Below, piece by piece: positions 10,795 to 23,335 of a DNA stretch of 64,000 nucleotides. Positions within the stretch are counted from its first letter, which is position 1; each line of letters begins with the position of its first letter. Under the pieces are notes generated by a model that was given only the letters and a program-made list of their open reading frames with translations, was not told where the DNA came from and ran no database searches. Made by a program: the position numbers and the translations under genes. This stretch comes from Liriodendron chinense (lineage: Eukaryota; Streptophyta; Magnoliopsida; Magnoliales; Magnoliaceae), in assembly GCA_003013855.2 (NCBI GenBank), contig ML058433.1:9237966-9301965 (forward strand), in the 5' to 3' direction.

Positions 10795-10901
10795 GGCCAT
10801 GCATACTGACTTAGAAATTTCTAAATTAAGTCCGAAATTTTCTGCGCTGCGAAACTCCTACGCAAATTCTAGATTCTTCCGAAGATGGGGAGCCTCCAGA
10901 C

Positions 10902-10909
10902 TATAAAAA
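10902..10909 (+). promoter_or_regulatory. TATA box of the Athila 5' LTR
   Basis: TATAAAAA lies downstream of the palindrome array and is conserved in the right LTR at 19644-19651. Transcription of the element should start shortly downstream. Confidence 0.7.
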
Positions 10910-11884
10910 GACACCTAGGGATTGTTCCTGGGGTATCCTAGAAGGGTTCAAGCGAGGTTGGAGGCTGTGGAAGTGAAGATTGGAGTTTCACAACTCCTTT
11001 TGTTTTGCTTTGCTGTTTTCATGCTTTTTGTAGTTGTTTCATGTTTCCTTGGATCATGAGCAGCTAAACCTCTTAGCTAGGGCTAAGAGGTGAAGCTTGT
11101 AGTGAATCTAAGATGTTTTAATTCGTAGTTAAGTGGTTTTAGTTTGGAATTCATGATTATGAACTAAGGTTTGAAGTTTATACAAGTTTTTAAGTAATTT
11201 TTCTTAGTCTTGTGATGACTCATGGATGTTTGGATGAATTACTTATCTTCTTAATTTGTTTGCAACGGTATAGACCTGTATGATCCGAGGAATCGGAGTG
11301 CGCTCTAGTACTAAGCTCTTCATAAAGGGACTTCAGGCCAAAGTTCTATTTTAGTTGATTTTCTGGAATATGTAAGGACTGTGCTGGTGATTTGAATCTA
11401 GTTCAAATCCTAATCTAGCCTTGTCTTGTGAGAGGACTTGGGGATGGTTATGATTGAGAACTGGACCTATAGGAAAGGGGAATGACCTATGCAATTGAGC
11501 ATGCTCAGCTCAGCCTAGATTGAGTGAATCTTATGCATAGAACTTATATATTACAGATTGTTTGGTTTAACAGTTCTATCATCCGACTGGACAGACAGGA
11601 ATGTCGATTCTAGTTGAGAGAATAAGAAACCACAGCGGATTGAACATCAAGGATTGCTACAAGTGGATCCTTGAAACCCTAGTACCCTCTTATAATTAAT
11701 TACTCTCTATTTAATTCAGCTTTTGTTACTCACATCAACTTTATACAACAATCTGATTAGTAGACTTCAATAGACACTTGTGGATGAATTTGTGAGATCC
11801 TACATAGTCCCTGTGGATCGACCTCGGTCTTACCGAGTTTATTACTACATCGCAACCCTACACTTGGGGAAGCGAACAAGTTTT

Positions 11885-11902
11885 TGGCGCCGCCGCCGGG
11901 GA
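11885..11902 (+). promoter_or_regulatory. Primer binding site, tRNA-Asp type
   Basis: TGGCGCCGCCGCCGGGGA begins six bases after the LTR. It matches the complement of the plant tRNA-Asp 3' end at 16 of 18 positions, the two differences being CC for TT in the middle. tRNA-Asp priming is characteristic of Athila elements. Confidence 0.85.
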
Positions 11903-12455
11903 TTTTTTTGACGGTTTTCACAAATTTCTGAAATTAGTATCTATTTAGGATTTTTTTTTTAGATTTTTAAACTAACTTAGTTTGTTTATTTGATTTTTCT
12001 TTTCAGGGATTTCTAGGAAGCTGAAGAAGATTCAAGGATTTCAAGGGCAAAATCAGGTTTTATCGTTCTAAAAACCTTACTCTTCTCCTTCTCCTATTCA
12101 TTCCTATTTTATTCATCTCTTGTAGAGTGGGTGGAGATTCCTCTTGGATCTCTGAAAGGTCGGCCTTTTTGCCACCTGGATTCCTATTGGTCGGCTCTGC
12201 CGCCTTGGATCACCTTGTGCTCAGAGATTTCTTTTCTTATCTCTACTCCTCTTTCTCCTTTTTCTGCACTTTTTCTCAATAGATTCAAAGAGTGGGTGGG
12301 GAGTTCTCTGAACCCCTATTGACCAGGAGAAATCGGTCTCTATCCTTGCTTCTGGCCTAGCCATTGCAAGACACCTTGTGCTTCGGTCTTAGAGAAAAGT
12401 AAAGAAAAGGGAGGAAGAATTCTTCTTTCTTTTTGTTTCTTATTTTTGGTTTTGC
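11903..12455 (+). other. 5' untranslated leader of the Athila element
   Basis: The stretch lies between the primer site and the first gag methionine. It is T-rich and contains two partly repeated AGAGTGGGTGG phrases at 12125 and 12288. No gene is seen. Confidence 0.6.
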
Positions 12456-15400
12456 ATGCCACATTGGGCTCGGGATTCCAATAACCGACTCATAAGTGAA
12501 GGGGGGATAGTAGAAGGAATTGATAGAGAGCCACGTGCTAGGAGACAGCTAGATTCTCCAATTTTATCTGAAAATATGGCTGCAAATCAACCTAACCCGA
12601 ACCAAAATCAAACTGAAACTGGGGAGAATGTGGTTGAGGATGTTCCCCGACCAAGGACTTTACGTGATTTCTTGCAACCTGCAAGAACGAGCACTCCCTC
12701 ATGCATAGTATTTCCACTAAATGCAGGGAACGTGGATTTGAAACCGGGAGTGATCAATCTTCTCCCTAAATTCCATGGTCTAGACAGTGAAAGTGCCTAT
12801 CAACACCTTAGGGAGTTTGATGAGGTAATCACCACCATGCACTTTGCAAATGTGACTGAAGATGTAGTAAGACTTAAATTCTTCCCTTTCACTCTTAAGG
12901 ATAAAGCCAAGAGTTGGCTTTATGCATTGAGGCCAAGATCAATTGGGTCATGGAATGATATGCACAGAGAATTTATAAAAAAATTCTTCCCTACTCACAA
13001 AACGAACATGCTTAAGCGTCTTATCATGAACTTTGCCCAAAAGGAAGATGAAACCTTTTCCCAATGTTGGGAGAGGTTCAAGGACCTATTAAACGCATGC
13101 CCACATCATGGCTATAAAATTTGGCGGATTATAAGTTTTTTCTATGAAGGACTGACTTCATCCATGCGCCAATTTATAGAGATGATGTGTAATGGGGAGT
13201 TCATGAATAAGGAAGCTGATGAAGCATGGGATTATTTGGAAGAATTGGCTGAAAGTGCACAATCTTGGGACACATCTAAACCAACAAGTTCCAAGACTGG
13301 CTAACAAAAGGAAAATGGAGGAATGTATGTCTTATCAGAAGAAGATAGCATAAGTGCACGGTTGGCTAGCCTTACAAGAAAGGTCGAAGCCATGGAATTA
13401 AGGAAAGGAGAAACAATCAACTCCACTGAGGTTGAAACTGTTTGTGGAATTTGTGCTGGAAATCAACATGCTACACCAGATTGTCCCACAATTTCAGCAG
13501 TCCAAGGCATCTTACAAGAACAAGCAAATGCCATAAACAGTTATCAGCAGCAATATGGTGCTCTAAACTCAAACACGTTTAATCCTAATTGGAAGAACCA
13601 TCCCAACTTCAGTTGGAGGAATGGACCTATTGCAAATGCAAACAACACTCCAAAAGTATCACTAGAAGAGATGTCGGGTGCATTCGTATCGGTCCAGAAT
13701 GAGTATAACAAGACAAATTCTCTCAAAATAGATGGGTTCATGCAAGAGCAATTGAAATTCAATCAAAACTCAAACCAAGCTATCAATGAATTGAAAACAT
13801 CTTTGGCTAGAGTTGAAGCTCACCTTAGTGTTAGAGAGAAGGGCACACTTCCTGCTCAACCTCTTCCTAACCCAAGGACCCAATATGAGATACAAGATGC
13901 AAGCTCATCCTCCCACCATACGGAACATGTCCAAGCTATCACCACCTTGAGAAGTGGGAAAGAAATTGACAAATCTAATCCGGTGAAGGCCCCAAAGCCT
14001 AAGGATCCGGAAATTCCCAAAGAGGATGATAGTCCAAACAATATTCCACAAGAGAAAGAACCAGAAAGGCAATACAAGCCGGTTGCCCCATTTCCACAAA
14101 GGTTGATTTCACCAAAACCATTAGATAAAAATCTGGAGATTCTGGAAATTTTCAAGCAGGTAAAGATCAACATCCCGCTGTTGGATGCAATAAAACAAAT
14201 ACCATCTTATGCTAAATTTTTAAAGGAATTGTGTACAATCAAAAGGAAACATAACGTTCACAACAAAGTGCTTTTGGCTGAGAATTTGAGCGCCATCATC
14301 AAACAAGAGGTGCCCCAAAAATACAAGGATCCAGGTAGTCCAACCATCTCATGCATCATAGGAGACTACCAGATTAAACAAGCCCTACTCGACTTGGGGG
14401 CAAGTGTGAATCTCATTCCATACTCGGTCTACGAACAACTTGGGTTAGGAGAATTGAAACCCACCAAAACCACAGTCCAACTTGCTGATAGATCCATCCG
14501 GATACCGAGAGGAATGGTAGAGGATGTTCTAGTCCAAGTTGATAAATTCTACTACCCAGTAGATTTTATTGTCTTGGACACACATCCCGTGATAGGCACC
14601 GGTACTCAAATTCCCATCATACTTGGACGACCGTTTCTAGCTACTTCAAACGCCATTATCAATTGTAGAAACGGACTTGTACAAATGTCCTTTGGAAATA
14701 TGACCCTTGAGCTTAACATATTTGAGTTATGCAAACAACCGCGGGAAGTTGATGATGATGTCCACGAATTAAACATGATCGAATCATTCGTGGAGGATAC
14801 AGTCCCCTTATCACTATTTTCCAACCCTTTGGAGGCATGTATGGCCCACTCTCATGAGACAAATGATTACACAATACAAGAGATGGATGCCATTCTAGAT
14901 GTGATGCTGGTGCTTGAGAATAAAAGATGGAGGGCCCCAATTGAACCTTTGCCTGTAAATGAGAACAAGGCCCTCCCATCCAACATCAAGGCACCAAAAC
15001 TCGACCTAAAACCATTGCCAAGTGAGCTAAAGTATGTTTATTTAGGTCGAGATAAGACTTATCCAGTGGTGATTTCTTCCCACTTGGATGAGGAACAAGA
15101 GAGTAGGCTAATAGCCACTCTATTAGAGCACAAGAGTGCCATTGGATGGTCAATTGCGGATCTCAAAGGCATAGACCCACTGATTTGTACTCACCGCATA
15201 CACCTTGAGGAAAATGCAAAATCATCCCGGCAACCACAAAGACGACTAAATCCAAACATGAAGGATGTGGTTAAGGCTGAAGTGGTGAAACTATTGGATG
15301 TAGGTATCATTTACCCAATATCTGATAGCCAATGGGTGAGCCCAACTCAAGTGGTGCCTAAGAAATCCGAAATAACCATCGTAGCCAATGCCAATAACGA

Positions 15401-17903
15401 ACTCGTGCCAACTAGAGTCTCTACTGGTTGGAGAATGTGCATTGACTACAGGAAGCTAAACACTGTCACGAGGAAAGACCACTTCCCCCTACCGTTTGTT
15501 GATCAGATTTTAGAACGGTTGGCGGGTCATTCCCACTTTTGCTTCCTTGATGGCTATTCAGGGTACAACAAAATAGAAATTGCCCGTGAAGACCAAGAAA
15601 AGACTACATTCACATGTCTATTCGGCACTTTCGCCTATCGACGGATGCCGTTTGGACTATGTAATGCCCCTGCCACCTTTCAGCGTTGTATGATGAGCAT
15701 CTTTTCTGACATGGTGGGGACCATTCTCGAAGTCTTCATGGATGATTTTTCCGTATTCGGTTGTAGCTTTGATGAGTGCCTTGAGCACTTGAAATCTGTG
15801 CTAAAAAGATGTGAAGAGAAGAACCTAGTGCTCAATTGAGAAAAGTGTCACTTCATGGTTCAAAAGGGAATTGTACTTAGTCACATCGTTTCACAAAATG
15901 GAATTGAGGTGGACAAGGCGAAAATTGATCTTATCTCTAACCTTCCACCACCCAAAAGCATACGAGATATACGGTCTTTTTTAGGACACGCAGGATTTTA
16001 CAGAAGGTTCATAAAGGACTTCAGTTCACTCTCTCGCCCTTTATGTAACCTACTTCAAAAGGAAAATTCATTCGAGTGGAATGAAGAATGTCAAAAGTCC
16101 TTTAACACCCTTAAAGGTATGTTGACATGTGCCCCAATAATGCAACCACCTGATTGGAGCCTTCCTTTTGAGATTATGTGCGATGCTAGCGACTATGCTA
16201 TTGGGGCCGTGTTAGGCCAAAGAAAAGATAAAAATCCATGTGTCATCTACTATGCAAGTAGAACCCTAAACTCAGCCCAGGCAAACTACACTACTACTGA
16301 AAAGGAACTTTTAGCCGTAGTTTTTGCTTTGGAGAAGTTTAGATCCTACTTGATTGGATCCAAGATCATTGTATTCACTGACCATGCCGCGCTTAAGTAT
16401 CTTCTCTCTAAGAATGATGCTAAACCATGGTTATTAAGATGGATCCTCCTACTCCAAGAATTCGACATAGAAATACGTGATAAGAAAGGAGTAAAGAATG
16501 TAGTAGCTGACCACCTCTCTCGACTTGTCCTCACTGATTCCCCTGAAACGACTGCAATCAATGACATGTTTCCTGATGAACAACTTTTTGCTGTTTCCCA
16601 ATTGCCATGGTATGCAGACATTGCTAACTATCTTGTTACAGGTGCAATTCCTACATATTGGAAAAAGCAAGATAAGGATAGATTCTTCACGGAGGTGCGG
16701 AAATTTCTATGGGACGACCCATACTTATTCAAGTACTGTCCCGATCAAATCATAAGGAGATGTGTCCCAGATGATGAGCAACAAAGTATCATCTCCTTCT
16801 GTCATTCTCAAGCATGTGGTGGCCACTTTTCGGCCAAAAAGACCACAGCGAAAATTCTGCAATGTGGGTTTTATTGGCCCACCATGTTCAAAGACACACA
16901 TGAGTTTTGCAAAGCATGTGAACCTTGTCAGAAATTAGGAGGAATATCCCGTAGAAATATGATGCCACTCAATCTCATCTTAATTATCGAAATTTTTTAT
17001 TGTTGGGGCATCGATTTCATGGGCCCATTCCCATCTTCTTTTGGAAATTCATACATCTTGCTTGCCGTTGATTATGTTTCCAAATGGGTCGAGGCCATCC
17101 CTTGCCGAAATAATGACCATAAAATGGTCATTCGATTTTTAAAAGAAAATATTCTTTCCCGGTTTGAAACGCCTCGAGTCATCATAAGTGATGGAGGGTC
17201 TCACTTTTGCAATCGCCCTTTTGCAACCTTAATGAAGAAATATGGCGTTACACACAAAGTGAGCACTCCCTATCACCGACAAACTAGTGGACAAGCTGAG
17301 ATATCCAATAGGGAGATTAAACACATTTTAGAGAAAACGGTGAATCCCGATCGCAAGGATTGGTCACTTCGACTTACCGATGCGCTTTGGGCCTATCGTA
17401 CTGCCTTTAAAACCCCTATTGGAATGTCTCCCTATAGACTTGTCTATGGGAAGGCTTGTCACTTGCCTGTGGAGTTGGAACATAAGGCGTATTGGGCTAT
17501 TAAGAAGATGAATTTCAATTCTGACAAGGCAAGCTCGTTACGCAAACTACAATTGAATGAACTTGCAGAAATCCGGAATGAAGCTTATGAGAATGCAAGA
17601 ATTTACAAGGACAAGACGAAGATATTCCATGATAAGAATATTCTTCGCAAGACATTCACGATCAACCAAAAAGTCCTCATGTATAATTCTCGCTTACATC
17701 TATTTCCGGAAAAACTGAAATCTCGATGGACCGGTCCCTACATTGTGCAAACTGTCTATCCATATGGGACCGTCGAGCTGTTGAATCCGAGGAACGGCAA
17801 CATTTTTAAAGTGAATGGGCAGCGATTAAAGCCATTCTTTGAGAAATTCCCGTCAGAAGGTATGTCCATACCCCTGAATGATCCTGTGTATCAGGATGAT
17901 TGA
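12456..17903 (+). pseudogene. gag-pol: gag-pol of the Athila element, one frame with two nonsense codons
   Basis: The whole 1816-codon region is in one frame, broken only by TAA at 13302-13304 and TGA at 15837-15839. Capsid (retrotrans_gag) fills 12456-13301. A CX2CX4HX4C zinc knuckle is at 13443-13484. The protease has DLGASVNLIP from 14391. Reverse transcriptase carries WRMCIDYRKLN, FLDGYSGYNKI and FMDD (15735-15746, the YxDD catalytic box). RNase H contains CDASDYAIGAVLGQ. Integrase has an HHCC finger near 16800-16930 and D, D and E catalytic residues in GIDFMGPF, SDGGSHF and AEISNREI. The TGA falls just after VLN in reverse transcriptase, where relatives have tryptophan, so it is probably a one-base nonsense change. 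The TAA lies between capsid and knuckle and could be nonsense or, less likely, a readthrough site. The protein would assemble particles and make and insert cDNA. Confidence 0.92.
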
Positions 17904-19027
17904 TCTCCTAGTCTGATGGAGGTATAGAGTAGTTAGGATTAGGATATTGCTGCTTCTGTTTTTCTTTTTCATAGGTTTGTTAGAAGGAGGAAGAATTCCA
18001 CTTTTCACTCTCACAGGTACTATCATTCCTCACTCCCTTTTATTTTCAAATTGCTCTCATGTTTTGCTCATTGCACATCTTTTACATTGAGGACAATGCA
18101 AGATTTGGTTGGGGGGTGTAGGATCGCTTGGATGAATCCAGCGTTTTGCAACATTTCAAGCAATTATGCGGAAATTTTTCGATTTTTCAACACTTTGAAA
18201 CTCTTTTGGAAAACACCGGTTCTATGCATTCGAGTTGATATGAGCATAAGAGGAGGAGATATGAAGTGTATAAGGCTGGATGTCTGGAATTCCTCATAGC
18301 ATAATGGTTTTTATATGCAAACTCCCCTATTTTGTGATTGATAAAAAATCTGAACACTTTTACACCTAGCTCACATTACACGATTTTCATGAGTTGAAGG
18401 GATTATGTGATTTATGGATTAGCTAGACTTTGAATTAAGGTATTGAGAAATCAGGCCGGGGTACTTTGTCCATCCTTGTCCATGGGAAAATAATGAAAGA
18501 TATGGATTTTTAAAAATCCTATCTAATTTAAAAAGAAAAAGGAAAAGGAAGGATGAAATTGGGAATGTGGAAAAACGGTGGAAAATTCCGATTAGGGCTA
18601 CCTACTACCAACCGGGGGATGGTCTACCCGTAACCAAAGCCGGAAATGGAACGTAGTGTGAAAGTCGTCGGAAGGACGGTAAGGCAAATTCCTGTCATTG
18701 GCTTGATGTGGCTCTATGTACCTTGAATTCTATAGTCTACCTGATCTATGAAGAAGATAATCCTAGAAACTCGTGGGATGAATTTTCATTACCCACACTA
18801 GGTTGAATTTGTTCAAGTCCTTCTGTTTATCAACCAATCAGCGGGAATTTCATATAAATGCTTATTATGTTTTGAGGATTTACGGTTCCAACCTTTGACG
18901 CCTAATCTTTCTGAATCTTACACTTATGAACCTTGGAATGTATAGAAGAATGGTTTCTGAAAGAGAGTTGAGTTTTGAAGAATGAGATTAGTTTCACGCA
19001 TGTTTTGCTCGGGACTAGCAAAATGCT
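17904..19027 (+). other. Pol-to-LTR spacer of the Athila element, no envelope-like frame
   Basis: Some Athila relatives carry an envelope-like frame here, but this copy has only short unconvincing frames. At 18107-18118 there is an exact 12-base copy of the polypurine tract GGTTGGGGGGTG that lies beside the right LTR. Confidence 0.6.
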
Positions 19028-19039
19028 GGTTGGGGGGTG
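19028..19039 (+). promoter_or_regulatory. Polypurine tract of the Athila element
   Basis: GGTTGGGGGGTG directly abuts the right LTR start TGTTGAGCTCC, the place where plus-strand synthesis is primed. Confidence 0.8.
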
Positions 19040-20620
19040 TGTTGAGCTCCTAATTGTGTATATTCTAACCCCAATTCATCACTCATTGTGCATGGTTTGC
19101 ATGGTTTATAGATAAACCTAATGCTTGTTTTGTGACTACAGGATTGAGAGTGAACTCCACCCATTTGAAGTTAAAAAGAACATGTTTAGGACCTTGGATG
19201 AAGACCCAAAGGAGGACCGAGGCTTTAAAGGAAGAAAGCAGATGAAAGAAAGGAAGAAAATAAGAAGAAAATGAAGCTGACCGGTCGTGACCGGTCGGCC
19301 AAGGAAGCCTGACCGGTCAGTGACTGGTCAGCCATGCATGTTTGGGCACTACTGAAGAGGACCGACCGGTCATGACCGGTCGGTCATTGTTGCAGGAGAA
19401 TTGCTGAAGGCGTCCGACCGTCATGACCGGTCGGACATGCTTGCTGGACCAAGGATGAATAGGCCCGACCGGTCATGACCGGTCGGAGATGCTTGCTGGA
19501 GTGTTTTCACTTGAGGCCGACCGGTCTTGACCGGTCGGCCATGCATACTGACTTAGAAATTTCTAAATTAAGTCCGAAATTTTCTGCGCTGCGAAACTCC
19601 TACGCAAATTCTAGATTCTTCCGAAGATGGGGAGCCTCCAGACTATAAAAAGACACCTAGGGATTGTTCCTGGGGTATCATAGAAGGGTTCAAGCGAGGT
19701 TGGAGGCTGTGGAAGTGAAGATTGGAGTTTCACAACTCCTTTTGGTTTGCTTTGCTGTTTTCATGCTTTTTGTAGTTGTTTCATGTTTCCTTGGATTATG
19801 AGCAGCTAAACCTCTTAGCTAGGGCTAAGAGGTGAAGCTTGTAGTGAATCCAAGATGTTTTAATTCGTAGTTAAGTGGTTTTAGTTTGGAATTCATGATT
19901 ATGAACTAAGGTTTGAAGTTTATACAAGTTTTTAAGTAATTTTTCTTAGTCTTGTGATGACTCATGGATGTTTGGATGAATTACTTATCTTCTTAATTTG
20001 TTTGCAACGGTATAGACCTGTATGATCCGAGGAATCGGAGTGCGCTCTAGTACTAAGCTCTTCATAAAGGGACTTCAGGCCAAAGTTCTATTTTAGTTGA
20101 TTTTCTGGAATATGTAAGAACTGTGCTGGTGATTTGAATCTAGTTCAAATCCTAATCTAGCCTTGTCTTGTGAGAGGACTTGGGGATGGTTATGATTGAG
20201 AACTGGACCTATAGGAAAGGGGAATGACCTATGCAATTGAGCATGCTCAGCTCAGCCTAGATTGAGTGAATCTTATGCATAGAACTTATATATTACAGAC
20301 TGTTTGGTTTAACAGTTCTATCATCCGACTGGACAGGCAGGAATGTCGATTCTAGTTGAGAGAATAAGAAACCACAGCGGATTGAACATCAAGGATTGCT
20401 ACAAGTGGATCCTTGAAACCCTAGTACCCTCTTATAATTAATTACTCTCGATTTAATTCAGCTTTTGTTACTCACATCAACTTTATACAACAATCTGATT
20501 AGTAGACTTCAATAGACACTTGTGGATGAATTTGTGAGATCCTACATAGTCCCTGTGGATTGACCTCGGTCTTACCGAGTTTATTACTACATCGCAACCC
20601 TACACTTGGGGAAGCGAACA
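19040..20620 (+). repeat. 3' LTR of the Athila element
   Basis: 1581 bp, 13 bp longer than the left copy. It keeps a complete third palindrome module that is halved in the left LTR, but has a decayed octamer GACTGGTC (a CpG to TpG change) in module 2 and a one-base loss in module 4. The palindrome array spans 19279-19536 and the TATA box 19644-19651. Confidence 0.95.
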
Positions 20621-20625
20621 CTCAC
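20621..20625. repeat. Target site duplication, right copy (CTCAC)
   Basis: Matches the five bases at 10306-10310 exactly and marks the right end of the Athila insertion. Confidence 0.95.
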
Positions 20626-22252
20626 AGCTCGCCCATCCGATTCCACCATTCCGGTAAGTCTACATGTGTAGCTCCAAAGGTTCGAATGAAAACCCATACT
20701 CAATTTCTCTTAAAATAGGGAACACTAGTTAAATAGTTATGTACTTAACTATTTATGTTGGTTGGTTTTGGTTATGAACATTGTGCTTTATGAATATTAA
20801 GTATATGTATGATGTACATATGAGTCATGATTTGTGATTTAGTTGGTTAAAAATTTTGTGATTTGTAATTTGCAAAAACGTACTAGAACAAAAATATTTT
20901 TACACGGAAAAATAAATTGTTTGAAATTGTTAGAACTGGAAAAGTTGTTCGAACATGTTCGAACATGGGCTAGACCAGACTGAACCAAACACGAACAAGG
21001 CCTCATTGTTCGAATGTTTGTTTAAGCATTGTTCAAACATAGCCTAATCAACAATCGAACCAAACTGGCCAACGTTCGACTCGGTTCGGTTCATTGTCCA
21101 GCTTTAATTTTTAAGCACCTTGACCATAGGTAGATCTTTTGTCTAAACCTTTCTCGAGATCCATATAGGTGAATCCTTCTAGGCTTGCAACACACAACTC
21201 ATTGTAGAAGATTCAACCTATCTCCTATCACCTTGGGCATCTCAAAAGAACACCATATGCAAGGTGATTGATCGGTGGAGCTGAGACATTGGCAACGCAT
21301 CGACAACATGATCTGGAGAGGAATGTGGAGTTCATTGAAGCATGTGAGAGTGAAGATTAAGCAACCCAAGTGACGCTGAACAAGGGGCTCAATCCGACAA
21401 GTAAGTTGTTAATTGTAAGAGTTCAGTTGCATTCTTTCCTTGTGAAGTATTGAGTTTGAGAGTTTGGAATCAAACTCGACCAATTCTCCAAAGGGAGCCT
21501 CCGTCGTGAGTGTACGCTATGTTCTAGTGTAGGACCGAAGGGTTGGAAGGAACCTGTAAACTCTTGGGTTGGATGGAAGCCGTAAATATCTTGGTTTTAA
21601 AGATGAACCATTAAAATTTTCGTAATAAGTTGAGAGGAACCTTGTCAAACTCCTGGTAGGGTGGAACTGATTTAAATCACTTACGTTTGGAGGAACTTGA
21701 TTTAAACTCCCTAGTGAAATCCAGTGTGCTCAAGGGATAAGTACGATAACCAGGTGTGGAGTAGACAAATAATTGAACCACTATACATGCTTGTGTTTAG
21801 GATTGATTTGAGCACATTGTTATTCTATTATTGTCTATTTAATTGTTAATTATATGAATGCTTGAATGGAATGTATGCATAGTAGGTAGATTCTCATACA
21901 CATCTTGTAGTTTCGCTTGCTAGACTAATTGCTTGATTAGTAATATCATTGGTAGTCTAGACATTGCACTTAGATTAGAAGCTTAACATGTTGCATCATT
22001 ATAATATGTGTTTAGGCTAGTTTGCTTAATTGCATTATCTTTTGTAGCCTTTGTGATTGGACCCAGTTGTGCTGGGAAGTCGAGTATTCTTGTTTAATTA
22101 ATTTACAATTTCTAATTTAGTTTAATTAGACAAGAGGTTTTTAAAACTGTCCTAATCACCCCCCCCCCCCCCCCCCCCCCTTTGGGACTTAGCCATGGTT
22201 TTATAAGCTTCGGAAACTTGTAGTGTAGGGTATCCCCCTGATGTAATTACAA
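20626..22252. other. Spacer, probably including a decayed copia LTR; 22-base C run
   Basis: No gene is seen. The first few hundred bases continue the target region of the Athila insertion. A run of 22 C at 22159-22180 follows CCTAATCA, a context like the C-rich stretch near the 3' end of some copia LTRs, consistent with the copia relic just downstream. The LTR start could not be found. Confidence 0.4.
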
Positions 22253-23335
22253 TTTGTTATCAAAGTGGGTTGCTCTTCAAGGACTTAACTGTCTGGAGTC
22301 AAATCCAATATTGGAGCTATAACACGATGTCTACCCAAGAAGGGGGTAGTTTTATCACTTGTCCACGATATTTTGATGGATCAAATTATGCCTATTGGAA
22401 GGCCAGATGCGAATATTTTTAATGTCCCCAGACCCCTCGGTCTGGCACATTGTTGTAAAAGGCTGGACCACACTAGTGGAAATGGTGGAACGAGATGGAG
22501 TTGCAGTCACCCAATTCAAACCAATGGAAAATTGAAGTGTTCGAGAAACGTCTCTTTATGGCTATAATGCCAAATGTCTCAATGCAATCTTTTATGTTAT
22601 CTCAACTGATGAATTTAATCGTATATGTAATTGTGAGACTAATAAATCAACTTAGGAGATCCTAGAGACAACACATGAAGGGACTTCTACCGTCAAACGT
22701 TCCAAATTGTAACTCTCCAACACACAATTTAAAAATATTAAAATGGTTGAGGATGAAATTTTCATAAAATTTTATGTTAATATGAATCATATTTGCAATT
22801 CTATGTATGGCTTGGGAGAAAGGGTTTTGGCTGAGAGAATTTGTAAAAAAAAATTCTTAGATCCCTACCGGAGAGATTTAGCTCCAAAGTTATTGCCTTA
22901 GAAGAGTGTAGAGATATAGACAGTATAAAAGTAAAAGAACTGCCAAGTTCCCTATAGACACATGAATTACACTTTAAGGCTCATTCTAAGAAGAAAAACA
23001 TTACCTTAAAGACTTCACATAGGCACTCACATATGCAAAAACAAGTTGAGAGTGAGTCTTCTGAAGATAGTGATGATGATGAAAAAGAATTGAATAAGAA
23101 ATTTAAAAGATTCTTCAAATTCGAGAGATGGAAGAGTTGTGACAAGAATGACAAGAAGGGTGAGAAATTCAAAGGAAAATCATCCAAATTTAATCACATC
23201 CAATGTTACAACTGTGATGAATATGGTCATGTTACCAATGAATGCCCACAAAACCTAAGAGAAAAAGGAATAAAGGTCATGACAGCAACATGAGATGATA
23301 CGGAGGAGTCAAAATCTGAATCTAGTAACTCCACT
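22253..23335 (+). pseudogene. Ty1/copia gag relic
   Basis: A degenerate initiator-Met-type primer site (TTGTTATCAAAGTGGG) lies at about 22255. It is followed at 22327 by a start reading MSTQEGGSFITCPRYFDGSN and AYWK, typical of copia Gag N-termini. The frame breaks repeatedly. Near the end a zinc knuckle CYNCDEYGHVTNEC (CX2CX4HX4C, 23204-23245) is preceded by an acidic and lysine-rich linker. Integrase and reverse transcriptase are missing, so only the 5' part of the element survives. Confidence 0.8.

Larger units (their letters stand above)
10311..11878 (+). repeat. 5' LTR of the Athila element
   Basis: 1568 bp, beginning TGTTGAGCTCC and ending GAAGCGAACA. It matches the right LTR along its length. 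It holds the GACCGGTC palindrome array (10550-10794) and a TATA box at 10902. Compared with the right copy it lacks 14 bp containing one arm of a palindrome. Confidence 0.95.
10311..20620 (+). mobile_element. Complete Athila-type Ty3/gypsy LTR retrotransposon
   Basis: The two LTRs are nearly identical (about 13 substitutions, one 14 bp and one 1 bp length difference by eye), and 5 bp target duplications flank the element. A primer site matches tRNA-Asp, and one gag-pol reading phase carries capsid, zinc knuckle, protease, reverse transcriptase, RNase H and integrase. Athila membership follows from the tRNA-Asp primer site, the domain order and the absence of a chromodomain. No envelope-like frame is present after pol. 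Two nonsense codons make the copy probably non-autonomous. About 0.8% LTR divergence implies recent insertion; at a commonly used rate of 1.3e-8 per site per year it would be about 0.3 million years, longer if this lineage evolves slowly. Confidence 0.93.
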
